64,000 nucleotides of DNA from Toxotes chatareus (lineage: Eukaryota > Chordata > Actinopteri > Toxotidae). This document shows, one piece after another, positions 51,122-64,000 of the stretch (positions are counted from its first letter, which is position 1; each line of letters starts with the position of its first letter). The stretch is from NCBI GenBank assembly GCA_016801885.1, contig CM028903.1:16103035-16167034 (forward strand). The letters run 5' to 3'. The notes under the pieces are model-generated. The model had not been told where the DNA came from and made no database searches. It worked only from the letters and a program-made list of their open reading frames with translations. Both the position numbers and the translations under genes were made by a program.

Positions 51122-54100
51122 AGTTTGTCTGCCAAACATGCCTACAAATAAACACAGTCACAAACGTACAAACAAATACATTGGTATACAACCGAGGGCT
51201 CTATTTTACCATGCAGTCACGAACACCAACGTAAAGTGCTATCGTGTGTACAAGGTCAACCAGACGTTATCCAAGGACAACTATTTGTCACGTGCTGTGC
51301 ATTTTTCATTTTGCGACACACTGCTGCTCATCACTCTTATATCCAACAGATCCGTTGTAGACTGACTGATGTTTGCAGAGTGGTTATTTATATTATTCAG
51401 CACTACACTGCAGCTGCTGAACATGTGTCTGTCTGTCCTAAACACTGGACTCGGCAAATTATAAACTGAGTGACACTGCATTCAAATCAGACCTGGTCCT
51501 GTGTCTATTCTCACCATAACATAGACAGTTTTTAGAAGCATCCCACACTCAACTGCCTCATTTTCATACACCTCCTGTTTTGTTATGCCTTGCATATAAA
51601 AATAGTAAATTGACAAAGAGCATTTTAAAGTCAGGGGAAAAAATAGCATGTTACAGAGCTGCTCCTGCCAGTTTTTGCAACACCATTAAAATTCAGTATG
51701 AAACAGCAGAAAAGTCAGTGGAACTAGTAGATTCGTAAAGGGGCTTTCCATCGTATCCCAAAATGCAATCAATATGACTTCACAAAATCACAAAATAGCA
51801 CAGTTTCAGTGTGTCATTTCTTTAAATTCATTAAATAGGAACTTGATTATTACAGGAGTAAGCTTGGCTTTACAACATCACTACAAAAGAAATGTAATTA
51901 ACTGACCAACTAAACCAGTGCTCTCTGTGTAGGTTACAACATACACATGCACACATACATACATACACATACTGTATACTGTATACTTATGTCCTTGTCA
52001 GCGACTCTGCCCAGAGTGTCATGACGTAAGCTGCCAGAGCAGCATCAGGGGTGTCAGCCCTCCTTATGACTATAAGCTCCTCATCTCCTGCCCATAGGAC
52101 TGTGCTGCCCCCACTGCCATGGAGTGAACCATTAGTGGCAGCTGTCAGGGGGGTTGTTATCAGAGAGATATGACACTGTTGTGAAGCAAGTTTGACTTGT
52201 TTGTGACTCCATATTTGTGCCAGAATGGTATGGTAAGCAGAACAAAAGCACAATACACTTTACGTGCAACTCCGGAAGAAAAGTTTAACAACGTGACCGG
52301 TATTGGGGTTAAGGCTTGTTTTTTCTGAACTATTCAAGAACTTCCCTTCATCTTCAAACTTTCAGAGTGCCACCCCTTGGAGAGTCAGGCACTTTAATAA
52401 GCTTCTCCAGGTGCTAGAACTAGGTTGGAAGCACTGTTTTTTTTCCATAACATTCGCAAAAAAAATAATGGGTTGGGAAAAAAGCCCCAAGTGAAGAAGT
52501 AAGCTGATTTCACATTTCCTAAGAGTAACAGTGAAGTTTTCTACATGTATATGACACCCAACAGCAAAATGCTATGTTAAAAAGGTTGATAACCACTGCA
52601 CTAGAACAGCCACCTTCATATTTGCAAAGCTTGTGGGATAAAAGAAACCACAGGAACCAAACAGAGGAAAGGAGAGAAATATCACATTAGTGGATGAGGT
52701 GACAGTCCTACAAATTAAACAACGAAAAATAATGTTTGTCCATGCTCTCCAGAAAGACAAACAGAGGCATTTTCTGCTTTGATGCTCCTATTGACAGGCT
52801 TTCTGCATCATTTATTTGTGCCTTCCGCTGAATAGTGATTAGAATAGTGATTACTGAATTATGTTTTTGTTTTTTGTTTTTTTAAACAGAACAAAATAAA
52901 TTTCCAAAACACCCTTTTGTGATTTAAGTGGCTTAAGATGTGTCTACAGAGAAATTCTCACAATATTAAGGCACTGAGCGGGGGAAAAGAACAATAGTCT
53001 GTAATTTTAAAGTGACAGCTCTGTGAAATTACATCAACAAAACACACACACACACACAATTACATTATCATTAAATCTTTCTCAGTCCTTCCAGCCATGA
53101 CTGAGGTCACAGGTCAAAGGACAGAATGACAAAGAAAGAGCGTGACTGTTTCATTAGTCAATGATATCCATTAAAATCCATGAAAGCAGCATTTCAATTT
53201 CACCCCTGTCACTGCAGTGATCTCGCTCTCGGTACAAATGGTCACACCATGAAGCTGTCACACCCCCATCACTATCAGCACTATGCTCAAGGCTGAATCA
53301 ACTCGACAACAGGCAGCTTACATACTAGATTTTGACTTCATTAGCTTTTATGTTTTCTATTTCATACAAAATATGTGATAGAATATATCTTATACATGAT
53401 CCTATTATATGTTTCAAGAGCAGCCATACAGTAGCTTTAAAAGTCTCAGTAAATACTCCGGAAAGAATCACTTTCAGACATCGTAGTTCTGAAGTTATGC
53501 TGTATGCCTCCTTATTTGTTGTGCAAATATTATTATACATAAATTATTCTGCAGTATTTTCTAAATATAATCATGAAAACTACATTAAAATGTGAATAAG
53601 GAAAATTTATATTACAAGCATCAGCATATTGCTATATTACGGTTACCGTGGCGTCAAATAATCTTGGCAAGAGCTCATGTGTGTCACTACAATGATTTCA
53701 TTTCCTCTGCAATTATTTACTATTAGCAGGCATCTTGGGTAATACGCTTGAAATGCATGTACACACACACACTTTGCTGATACCCACTCAATGTCATACT
53801 TTACTCCTGAGGATTTATTCCTGGATCATCTGTATCATTAAAATGGTTTACACGCTGAAGTGGGGTAGATCATGGGTCAAGGATACTACAGCCATAAGCA
53901 TATTACAGTGATAAGTCTTGGCTTTAAGGTCCTGTCAATCATGGAGCATACCATAAAGATCCATATGTGCTGGGTCTCAAATGAGAATCACTCACCCCCT
54001 GCTCCATCATCTCACCGTGGCAGAGCTGTGAGCACAGTGTGAGAGGAAGCTTAAATTGGACTGTGATGACCACTGACTGAGCTTCAGAACTGCATTTTAT

Positions 54101-54593
54101 TCACCTTGTTTTGTTTTTGTTAATAATAAATCATTGTATGGGCCACCACGAGGACCCTGTATACCATAAGAAAAATGTCTGCATTTGCCAGATGTACCTT
54201 ACACAACGTGTTTGTTGTGAATCCACATCACATAATGCCGGGTTAAACTCAATTTTCCAAACTTGAAGGTGGGTAAACCGAATTGGTTTATGCTTCAGCA
54301 GTGGCAAATGAGCATTAGAACAATTCTCCACAAAAAAAATCTCCCCACTCAGCTTTGCATAAAAGCCAGAGTTTCCACCATCCAGTTGCTGAGCACTGAG
54401 GGGTGTCACAGTGGAAAGATGCCAGACCCTCTGCAGCTGCCACCTCCACTCACAGTCTCAGCAACATTACCCCTGAAAATAAAACCATGTCTCCTTTCAA
54501 CCAAGACAAGCTTATGTAACAGAGTGCTGATAATTACTACATTATATGACTGTTTAACTGCTGTCCAAATTAAGATTTCACCTTTAGTCAAGC

Positions 54594-54611
54594 TTTTTTT
54601 TTTTTTTTTTT
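54594..54611. repeat. poly-T tract
   Basis: Eighteen T residues, followed shortly by an (AAAC)n run near 54630. Confidence 0.94.
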
Positions 54612-54860
54612 GTAGTTCTTCGGTAAAACAAACAAACAAACAAAAATATACCTTCTAAAATTGTGTCAAATGCATAATCACAGAAACTACACAGGGAATA
54701 GAAACAGAAACACAGATACACCTCCTTCGTTCTGTCACAAACAAAAAGCATCTAACGATACAGAGCAGAATCTACGTGTGATATTTGATGAGTGTTTTTA
54801 GTTCTGTTAGCAATTAAACATTAAAGTGCACTTTGGCAACGTGCCACAAACGCAGGTGAG

Positions 54861-54887
54861 CACACACACACACACACACACGCACAC
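54861..54887. repeat. (CA)n microsatellite
   Basis: About thirteen CA units with one CG. Confidence 0.93.
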
Positions 54888-56345
54888 AGAGGCAGGTCAC
54901 CACTAGGTCATGATCCTGACTGTATCCATTTAGCGGCTGTCATTGTTCTCAGAGGAGCATTAGATTACAGCTAGTTATTTAGGCTTGAGACAGCTGGTGA
55001 AGATAAGAAGGGTCAAAGTGTCATGAGCTTCTGTCTGTCACTAACACAACCAGTCACCTCCCCTCTCTGAGCTGAGGGCAGCCGTACAGTAGACTTGCAC
55101 TCAAAAGCTAATAAACCAAATTGAAATATATCACAGGTCAAGTGAGAACGTGCAAACAACAGTGCACGTTGTAACTTGGGTAGCTGGATGTCTTAATACT
55201 TTTAATCCTGTGTTTCTCCAGACATCATTACCTTTTATGCTATAATTAATGAAATTTATTTTAATTTAACACTTCAGCAGGCCCGGTTCCAGAGTAAAAT
55301 TAATTAGTAGGAGTGCACTAGTTGTAGGTACAGTGCAGATTGTATGCTGTGCCATGCAACTATATAGAACCATAGAACAGAGACAGAGAGTGGCAATTAA
55401 AATAGCATGCTGCTGCTACAGTGTCAATACACACTTATACAGACTTACTAAGTATTGATTTAGCACAAATTGTTTCACCATTACCTACTAAAAGATGGTG
55501 CACCCCACTTTACAACTACACGTCTTATTAATGAATCAACAATTTTCCACCAAAGATCTTGAATTAGGCATGACCAAATTTAGGCCAGATACAGTACAAA
55601 AGGCCAAAACCTATCTAACCAAATAATCCACCCACTCTCTATTTTTAAACAAATAGCTAGACAAGATTAGTACCACTGACACATTATTTGCTAAGGCACA
55701 CCTGTGGAGGATCTTTGTTAACACTTACCACTTATGGGGAGGAGGCGGGTCAGGCTGTGGGCTGGTTTTCAGCTGAGATTAGGCAAACTAACTTTGACTG
55801 ACGTCTTTGTTCAGCACGTTATCATCACTATCACCATTATCAAAGTTGTGTTTTGTTGTGCCATTTTCTGAGGTCTGTGACATGCTACTGTAACTGATAA
55901 AGGTCTATCTATTACACATATCTCCTTGCAGGACCAGCAAGTGTGATATATGACCTACCGTTCTTGCTATAGTTGCAGTTACGTGTGCACACAGTTCTTG
56001 TTGGCAAAAAGAGATTATTAGTGATTATTTATCCTTTAAATGTGTTTTTCAGTCCAAATTCACTGAGCAAGTAAATTAAAATTTCATTACAAATTACTTT
56101 TAAGTTTAGTCAGGTTTTTACCAAGTTTGTCACCATGGTAATCTCTGTACATAGAGTCTTGTGAGCTGTTCGTACCACTTGTCTGGACTAAAATGTTTTG
56201 CGTGCCCAAACAACAAAGGACCTCATTATAAAGTGCCTTCGAGCAAGGCACTGTGCTCTCACACTTCCCCAGGAGAGCTTCAGCAGAGCTGTCTCTGTAC
56301 TGAGTATTGAGTCTTTCCTCCTGTATGTGTGTATGTGTATGTTTC

Positions 56346-56368
56346 TGTGTGTGTGTGTGTGTGTGTGT
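56346..56368. repeat. (GT)n microsatellite
   Basis: About eleven GT units. Confidence 0.93.
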
Positions 56369-57250
56369 AGCTATACTAATACTGCACTCCTCCCACTGCC
56401 GCTCAGGTCTATGTTGTATCCATCCACGGTCACTGAAGTCAATATGAATGTCTTCCAGGGGAGCTATTTAAAAGAGGAAATAAAATCTTCGATTTTCTGT
56501 CCATCTCTGTGTTTGCTCTAAATCTCTGCATAGAAAAGTGTCTACACGTAAGACACGAGAATAATTTTTTTTTAAAAGGAAAAAAAAAAAAGCCTTTGAG
56601 ATGATCCTAAAACCGTACCTGAAACTTATTTATATATGAAATTTTATTAGAGCCCAAATGTAAGGCGCAACATCATTTAACAAACTATTGTCTGTTGTAA
56701 CTAAATGCATGACATAATATAATAAGCACATACTCCTACACTACCTGCTCCACAATTAGCTATTTGTTGCAGAGAGCAGCATTCCTGACTGCTAGAGAGT
56801 CTCCAGAAATGGACACTTGATAGTCAAGAGTGGTAACAACGAGAGAAAACCGTCATCTCAGTAATAGCATTGCTATGGAAACAGTATGGAGGCGTTATGT
56901 GTGTGGGAAAAAGTAGCAATAAAATAACACCAGGCAAGAATAAAGATGCCAGATGGCAACCAGGCAGCATCTGGAGGAAGGAAAGATACATGTACACTGG
57001 TTACCTTGAAGAAGAAAGTGTGTACTGTAAGTAGTGTAATGAAATAGGATGTTAAAGACACTCTGATCTGTTGAGCTATGATTACATTACATCTCCAACA
57101 TGCCTGTGCTATAGAGAAGAACACTGCTGTGAAGCAAGACAGACAAGGAAGATCACTGCAACACGAAAAGAAGCTCATGTACATCAACTTATTTTTGCAC
57201 CTGAAGAAGGTGGGGCTAATTTTATTGGTTTTGTATACTGCTGTGTAGGT

Positions 57251-57293
57251 TGTGAACTTCCCCTCATGGATCAATAGAGTTTCATCTTAATCT
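57251..57293 (+). repeat. LINE-like 3' tail
   Basis: GTGAACTTCCCCTCATGGAT followed by CAATAGAGTTTCATCTTAAT closely resembles the 3' end of fish L2/CR1-like elements, which end GGATCAATAAAGTTT before a short ATCTT array. The body of the element is not recognisable. Confidence 0.45.
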
Positions 57294-57324
57294 ATAACAA
57301 TACATCACAATTCACGTTTGTATT

Positions 57325-57502
57325 ATGAACTTGAATCTGCAGTGACTAAAGTTGTCAGATAAATGTAGAGCAGTAAAAATAAAAATGTTTGCCTCTGATT
57401 TGCGGTGTTAAGTATTAAGTAGCTGAGAATGGAAATGCTCAAGTAACATAGAAGTACCTCAAAAGCGTACTTAAGTACAGTAAATGTACTTTCCATCACT
57501 GA
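57325..57502. repeat. dispersed fish repeat (AAGTACTTTCCACCACTG type)
   Basis: Contains TAAAGTTGTCAGATAAATGT, GGAAATGCTCAAGTAACATA, GAAGTACCTCAAAAGCGTAC and TTAAGTACAGTAAATGTACT, then TTCCATCACTG. This phrase order is that of a very common fish non-autonomous element. The copy is near complete at this end and lies about 30 bases from a LINE-like tail. Confidence 0.65.
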
Positions 57503-60500
57503 TGGCAAAAAAGTTACCATTAACTGACATTTAAGACAGGACATCCTCTCCAGTCTCCTACTAAAACCTGATGAGCATAATTAAATTAAGCCAGTTAGAC
57601 CCAATCAAAACTGTGGTTGTCCCACAAAACATAAACCCCTGGAGAAACAATCATCTTACTTGGCTGATCAGGTACATTTACAGTAAACTGCAGCACAGAA
57701 CTCCACAGAAAGGAGTGCTCAGATATATAAAGCCAAAGCTGGAGTGAAGCAGAAAAGGGTAACATGCAACTCAATGTTCAGTACTGCTCGGAGTTCCCAG
57801 ACACAGAAAAAAAAAAAAAAAGTAAGAGAAATTAAACAGATGGTGCGTCTGTATGTGTTCGTGCCGGCATGAATCGTTTGCATGTGCAGTCGCATGCATG
57901 TGCTCTAACGTGACTTACTGTCTGTAAGAGGGAGACAAAGGGCTCATGAGACAAAAAGAGAGTGAGAGATAGGTTGCATGTGCCTCATCTACCAGCTTCA
58001 TTTTGTTAGTTGAATTAAATCAAACACCTGTGTCTGGTCTAATGTGCATCTCCCTCTGCCTCCATTTCATGCTCTAATTTCTTGATAATTACTGGCCGGG
58101 TCCGTAAAAATTAACTTTGTTTCACACTTTTGCTTTGCATTTATATCACTGTCTCCTACATGAACACATCTCACATGACAGAAAGTTGTGAGCTTGGCTA
58201 TTTGATAGGTGTGGGCAGGGCTGGCTTTGTTTTCGTGTACAGACTCAGATTGACTGACATCTCACTCACTCTCCTGTTAGATTTGTTAGGCAGGAACAAA
58301 TTACATACATTAGTGGCTAGCTTCCTAGTGCATTATTTATGTACTGCCATTTTATTTGAGTGTCAGATCTACATTGTGACAATTATTCACTACATAGGCA
58401 AAGTTTTTAAACCAGAGTTGTAACGTGTCTTCTGTAGTTAAACTACTACTACAGAACTTTCAGTCGTTTTTTTTTTTGGTTGTTTTTTTAAATCATAAAC
58501 CTCTCTCTGAAACTCATCTCTTGACCTGCTTCCGATCATTAGCAAAATTACTTAAACCATAAAAGTGCTGAAATGAAACTACTTGAAGATAATAGGAAGG
58601 TGAAGCAGCAGGAAAGCTCTTACATGTGCCAAACCACTTGGATCCTCTGATAAGTGCTTCAACTGTAGATGTGTTAATTATCAGAGTGAGACCATGTGAG
58701 AGGTGAGTGCCTACAAACAGGCATTGGGCTTTAAGGTTGCTTTACAGTTGAAATCAAGGGCAAACTTTGTGCGTTGCCTTATGAAGATCTTCTGAGAATA
58801 ACCGTGTATTCTATGCCATAAAAATTGATCTTATTTATTTCTGAGTTGGATTTTTAACTGCTGTTCCAGCAAGAAGTAACTGTTAATGGCACTTTCTTAA
58901 GGGACATTTTAGCATCAGAGTTTGTGGAATATGTATTAAATGACAGAAAAACAAGTTTGTCTTTTTTTGAAGAAGACCTAGATTTTCAATCAAACGGTAA
59001 GAAAAAAAAGATGTTAGGGGGATTCCTCGCTGAGGTTTGAAATTCATCCCATTACAAGAATTCAAGAATTACAAAACATTGCAAAAGCTCTTTTAAAATA
59101 TGTGAACGTTCGGCAAGAAACTGGAGGAGCAAAACTGTAAACGTGTACATATATATGTGCTTGGGAGTGTGTGAGTGTGTGTGTTGATCTATGTGTATGT
59201 GAGCACTTGAGTGCAATGATCTATGCACAAGGGATTCCCCATCGCTCTGTGCTGACAGGGAATTTCTGCACCACATCTGACGCCATTTATCATCAGGGCA
59301 ACACACAACTCATCAAGCACGATTAATTGAGCGTGTCTGTGTGAAACACAGGGAAGATTGTTTCCATCTGTACGTGTTCCTGCAAGGGCGATTAAAGAAT
59401 TTTACATCATACAATGAGAGGGGCTATACACGAAGTACAATAAAAAAAACACATGACAAATAAAATAATACGCAGTAACATTACTGTACTGTATAGGAAC
59501 AGCTGTTAGGCAAGGCAAACATTATTTATATTGTATGTTTTATACACAGAATATTTAAAAAAGAAAGAAAAACAGAAAGCTATTCACAACCATTCTGCAA
59601 AAAGCGAAACAGGGAAACAACACAAAATTTAGTGAATTTGACAATATTTGTCACTGAAAAAGGAACATAAGAAATATTGTGATGCTGCTTTTAAAAGGAA
59701 AGCGTGAACATCTAAAATTCTCAGGAAGGCTATTCGAACAACTACAACTGTAAAAACTAAAAGCAGATTTACCAGTTTTCAAACAGCAAGAACACCAAGG
59801 CTAAATGACTCAGGAGGTTTGGGTTCTTTAAATTAAAAATTATAATTGGTAAAAGCCAGTTTGAATTAACCATTAAAACCAGTAACTGGCTGTAATGTTG
59901 TGGCTGAATGGTGCATCATAGAGCAAGGTAATTCACAAGCAAGACAACTGAGTCTATTCTAGTGCGTACTGGAATCCAGTGCAGTGAATTGAAGGCGGGT
60001 GTAGGGAGCTTTCTTTTCTCAATGCTTGATGAAACTGGGGCTGCAGCCTTTTGAATGAGCTGCCCACAGTCTTCTGAAGACCTTTACAGGAGTCTATTTT
60101 ATGGGCCACAAAAGCATGTACAAGTCTTTCAAGGTCTGCTTTTGATCTGAAGCCTTTTACTCATGCAGCATTTTTTGAAGTGATTAAAAAAACTCTTGTA
60201 ACACTATTGATATGTTTGCAAAAACTGCAGTCTTATTCATTTCGGGCAGATATATGAAAACCCATGAAATTACATATTGCACTCAGAGACTGCAGCCACC
60301 ACAGCCACGGATCACTGCATCTGTGCTGCATTGCTACACTGAAGCCACTAAAACACACAACTGTTCATTTATGCTAACAACACACTGGCATTTACGCAAC
60401 ACGTACAGTATTTGAACACAGTTCTTTATGAGTATTTCTGTGCATCTGTTGGCACAGTGTCTGCCTACGTTTACTGCAGTGCTTAAACAGTGACCAATAA

Positions 60501-60775
60501 AGTCAACATGATGTGTGTGCGAGTGTGTGTGTGCGCATGCTGGGTCTACACTGCGCTTAGTTGTTATTATGATGGCAATCTTTCATATCCCACTCTTCGT
60601 CCCCTCTTCTCTCACCTCTCCTCTCTAAATAGGCCTTGGGGGAAACCAGTGTATTACTTTTTCTTACAAAAGATAGCACTGCACCCAGGAACACACATCC
60701 ACAGTCATGCGCACACTCACACACACAACCTGGCAAAGACTAAGGCTCCACTCCTTTATATTACAATCTGTGACA

Positions 60776-60796
60776 CATACACACACACACACACAG
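60776..60796. repeat. (CA)n microsatellite
   Basis: About ten CA units; a looser CA-rich stretch lies just before it (60690-60730). Confidence 0.9.
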
Positions 60797-61081
60797 TGAG
60801 AAAAGACAAGAAAAGTGCTGATCCGAGAAAGAATAAACTTTGCCTGCGTCAGTGTATCAGCTGCTATAAAGTGGAGATATATAGTGACACGAGTGTCCGA
60901 TCTGTAGGCGTGACTGCACAGAAATAGAGACAACTAAGGTAAGGAAAGATGGAAAAGGGGAGGGAAAGAATGAAAGAAGGAAAGACACACACACTTGGGC
61001 AAGGTGACAGCAGGAGTGTGAAAACAGCAGTAAGATAAAAAGGAGCTCAGAGGAAATTGGTTTAGTGGAAGAGGAGAAAAT

Positions 61082-61113
61082 GAGAGTGAGAGAGAGAGAA
61101 AGAGAAAGAGAGA
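61082..61113. repeat. (GA)n purine tract
   Basis: GA repeat with a few AAA interruptions. Confidence 0.92.
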
Positions 61114-63014
61114 TAGGGAAGTAACTGTGTGCTAAAGGAGCCAGGTTGGATATTATATTGCCCACTCTTGAGATGTGGTATGAAAGGTCTCTCTGCAATC
61201 CACAGTAGGTGACTGAGTAGGAGACTGATCCCCACTCCACATGAGCACTGCAGCACCTCTTAAAGCAATATTTCAGTTTGGTCAAACATTTCCTCTTCTG
61301 CAGGCAAACACAGAATCTCTGGGGAACTCGTGAACGACTGACTTTAAGCAGCATCAGGTTTCACAGCCTTTTTGTTTTGTATTCAATAAATACAATGAGG
61401 AAATGGTGTTGCTGAGGACTGATGTGTCTGTCTCTCACACACCCATTACACCCAAATAAACACACTACTAGCCCCATGCTTTCATGTCCCTTATCAAAGT
61501 GACAGCAGGTCCACGGCTCCCCCTAGTGGTGACACCACAAATCAGCACCATAAAACAAATTACAACACACTTCTTGCTCTCTTCTTTTGATCTCCTCCTG
61601 TGTCTCCTAAGACTCTCAATTTGTATCTCCTCTCTGTAAACCCCCCATCACCCACCCACATGAAACACATAACTGTTAAACATGTTTTTAAAGTGCCTCC
61701 ATCTCCCCTCTAGGGGTTCATCACACACCCACGCTATTACCCCTAATGTGCATGGCATCATCTTTACAAATTAGGTATTTAACTGCGGCTCTTTTCTTGA
61801 AAGATCTACAGCGATTGAACAGAAAATGGTTCAATCTCATCCTTGCTACAAACACACACTCACACCTATTAGTGAATCCCTAAGCAGATTTCTAAGTGAG
61901 TAACATAAGTATGTGCTCAGACCTTACAGACTGTCATTGTGATTGCTGGTGCTTTTGCTGTGGTCTGATTTGCCAAAGGCTACAGCGTCACCTTGAACAT
62001 CAGTTAATAGAGTTATTTGCCACATTTCCTTTTTACGTGAAGCACTGTGGGAGATGAAGTAAGATGAAGCTCCACAGGGGCGTTATCCTCAAGCGACCTC
62101 AGTGAGACCAAAAGAGAGCACTGCCGCTTAAATAACCACTTATCACTCCTCATCAATAATGGACAAATACCAAGAGGGAGGGAGCAGTGAGGCAGCGATA
62201 CCTCAAGACCCAAGCAGGGAGAGAGTAATACCGGGAGAAACAAAGATAGAGAGAGATGGTTCATTTGTGTCTGAACAGAGGAAACGCAGGAGAAAAGAGG
62301 GAATCACCAGGATCAAGCGCATCAAGATAATGTCTCATAATGTCTTCCTCAGTTCTAATAAAGCAGAAATTGTTTCAAAAAGACTTTTCTGAAGCTGAGT
62401 GAGTCTTAAGGACTGATCAGTCAAGCATGGTGATCCCCAGCGACAGTTTGGTCCATCTCATACTGATCTTACTGTAAATGAGCACTTCAATAAGGCAAAA
62501 TGATGCTCCATTGATTCACAGAGTCGGCTACTGCTGAGACAAGTGAAACACCGGAGGTCTGTGCATGTGTGTGCGCAGAGAAAAAGGCAGGAAAGCAAGA
62601 TGTGTGAGTCTCCTGCTGATTTTTCAAGCTGTAGAGTTGATTTATGTGTCAAGAACACACATTAGCTCACTAAATAGGTGACTAATGAACTGGTGATGTG
62701 TGCGTGTCTGTCTGTGCATGGGTGATGGGGTACTGCTGTGCGTCACATTTTAGGACCAGTTTCAGACTTGTTCAGACCAGCATAGAAACATTAACTAATC
62801 AGGGACAACACTGGTGTCCCCCCAAAAAGTCCTCACAACAAATACATTCAGCATTTACGATAAAATAAAAAGATTCTATTGTTAGACTTAAGTCAATAAG
62901 GTTAGACATATATTGAGTTAAGAGTTAGGATCAGGCAGTGCACAAAACGACCAATCAGTAAGATTGACAAAGCAGTAATTAACCTAAAGCAGTCCTGTCC
63001 CAGGTCCTTTATCA

Positions 63015-63075
63015 AAACAGTTAATGATTAGTTGTCAATCGATCAACCAAATGATTAATCAGCTAATCATTGCAT
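63015..63075. repeat. possible short copy of the GATTAATC repeat
   Basis: GATTAGTTGTCAATCGATCA followed by AATGATTAATCAGCTAATC resembles the terminal part of the element near 32 kb. It is short and AT-rich, so the match could be chance. Confidence 0.3.
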
Positions 63076-64000
63076 TTGTAACTGTTTTGCTAAGTGCTAT
63101 TTAAATGAACTTTGTAATGCAATAACCCACATATGCAATAACATTCAGGTCACAGATTTACATTTAAAAAAAGTATTGCAGAGTATGTGTCAAATGCATG
63201 ACTTACACACATAACCATCCTTCAGCATAGCTTAAAATCATAATATAGAAGAAAATAATAACCAACTACCACACCTTCAACACAGGCTACACGTGACCAA
63301 TAAGTGACTGGATCAGTAAAAATGCAAAACTGGAGACATTCTTACTAACAGCCCCAACAGGTTCTGTCTCTGCAGTAAACATCTCACAATAACACAACAG
63401 CTTCAGTGTCCAAGCAAACCAGGCACATTTGACCAAAATAACCTCCATAACACCAAAAATACACAGCACAGCAGTTTAACCAGCCACAGAGGAATCAAAC
63501 AGAAAGCCACACACACAATGCAGACATTCAGCAAGACATAGATAGAGACAGAGGTAAGCGTGTGTTTGACTCACAGGATTTGAAGAGGCAGTTCTCTTTT
63601 CCTTTGTGGGACCACTGTGGTCTGTCCATTGCCATCTCCTTTCCCTTTGACCTTTGGTGGCATGTAATGTGTTTCTGTCTCAGGACTCTCTGCCCATCAA
63701 CGCTGCAGATTACAAAGCTGTATAAAACTGAACTTTTGATAGCAGCCTGGAAAAATGGAAAACTCTCTCCGCCCGTTGTTAATTTTGAATAATGTTGCCA
63801 ACTTTCTGCACCTAACTTGGTCCAAGAGTCTGTTCACAGAGTCGCAGTGGTAACAGTTGTGATAACTAACGAGTTCAGACTTCACATGTTTCTTTCTGCT
63901 AATCAAAGCAGGTGGACTTCACCTGGCACCTCCGTGGCACACATGGCAACACCTCAGTCTGGACAGAGGGGCGCTGTTTTAACAGTATACTCCAACACCA

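Larger units (their letters stand above)
46739..64000. other. upstream DNA without recognised exons
   Basis: About 17 kb with no coding sequence I can support on either strand. It holds microsatellites (47.6, 50.7, 51.1, 54.6, 54.9, 56.3, 60.8 and 61.1 kb) and fossil repeats (48.2, 57.3, 57.4 and 63.0 kb). It may be intergenic, or an intron of a longer kcnab1 transcript using a more distant first exon. Confidence 0.6.

Noticed and set aside
51006..51365. Plus-strand frame whose second half looks protein-like
   Set aside because: It runs through the (AC)n array, has no recognised motif, and no splice signals bound the protein-like part.
52290..52600. Possible transposon end (GTTGATAACCACTGCACTAG)
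   Set aside because: The phrase resembles the end of some hAT elements, but no matching terminal repeat or target-site duplication was found.

Overview
This is a vertebrate, almost certainly teleost, genomic window made up mostly of introns and upstream non-coding DNA. The evidence is long AT-rich non-coding stretches, very dense (CA)n/(TG)n, (CT)n and A/T microsatellites, GT-AG introns around tiny exons, and degenerate copies of dispersed repeats that I recognise from ray-finned fish genomes. There are no bacterial or viral gene arrays. Nearly all open reading frames of 60-180 codons are chance frames through low-complexity DNA.

One gene can be identified with confidence, on the minus strand: kcnab1, the voltage-gated potassium channel beta-1 subunit, in its Kv-beta-1.1 form. 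Three coding exons are present, read from right to left. They are the Kv-beta-1.1-specific first exon with the N-terminal inactivation ball (45547 down to 45339), a 44-nt micro-exon (11726 down to 11683) and a 38-nt micro-exon (3176 down to 3139). The reading phases fit exactly (2, then 1, then 0). The joined product is the first 97 residues, ending inside the NADPH-binding start of the aldo-keto reductase core. The remaining core exons must lie beyond the left edge.

Layout: 1-3138 is the start of intron 3. 3177-11682 is intron 2 (about 8.5 kb). 11727-45338 is intron 1 (about 33.6 kb). 45548-46700 is the probable 5' UTR and promoter side, with CpG and pyrimidine-rich tracts. 46700-64000 is further upstream DNA with no exon that I can recognise; it may be intergenic or an intron of a longer transcript that starts further away.

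I found no undescribed system comparable to an operon or defence locus. The most useful leads are a weak Kv-beta-1.1 splice donor beside a (TG)n tract, a roughly 65-nt hairpin in intron 1, an exon-like GC-rich island on the plus strand of intron 2, and several recognisable fish repeat fossils. Family comparisons rest on memory of the proteins and repeats; no search was run.
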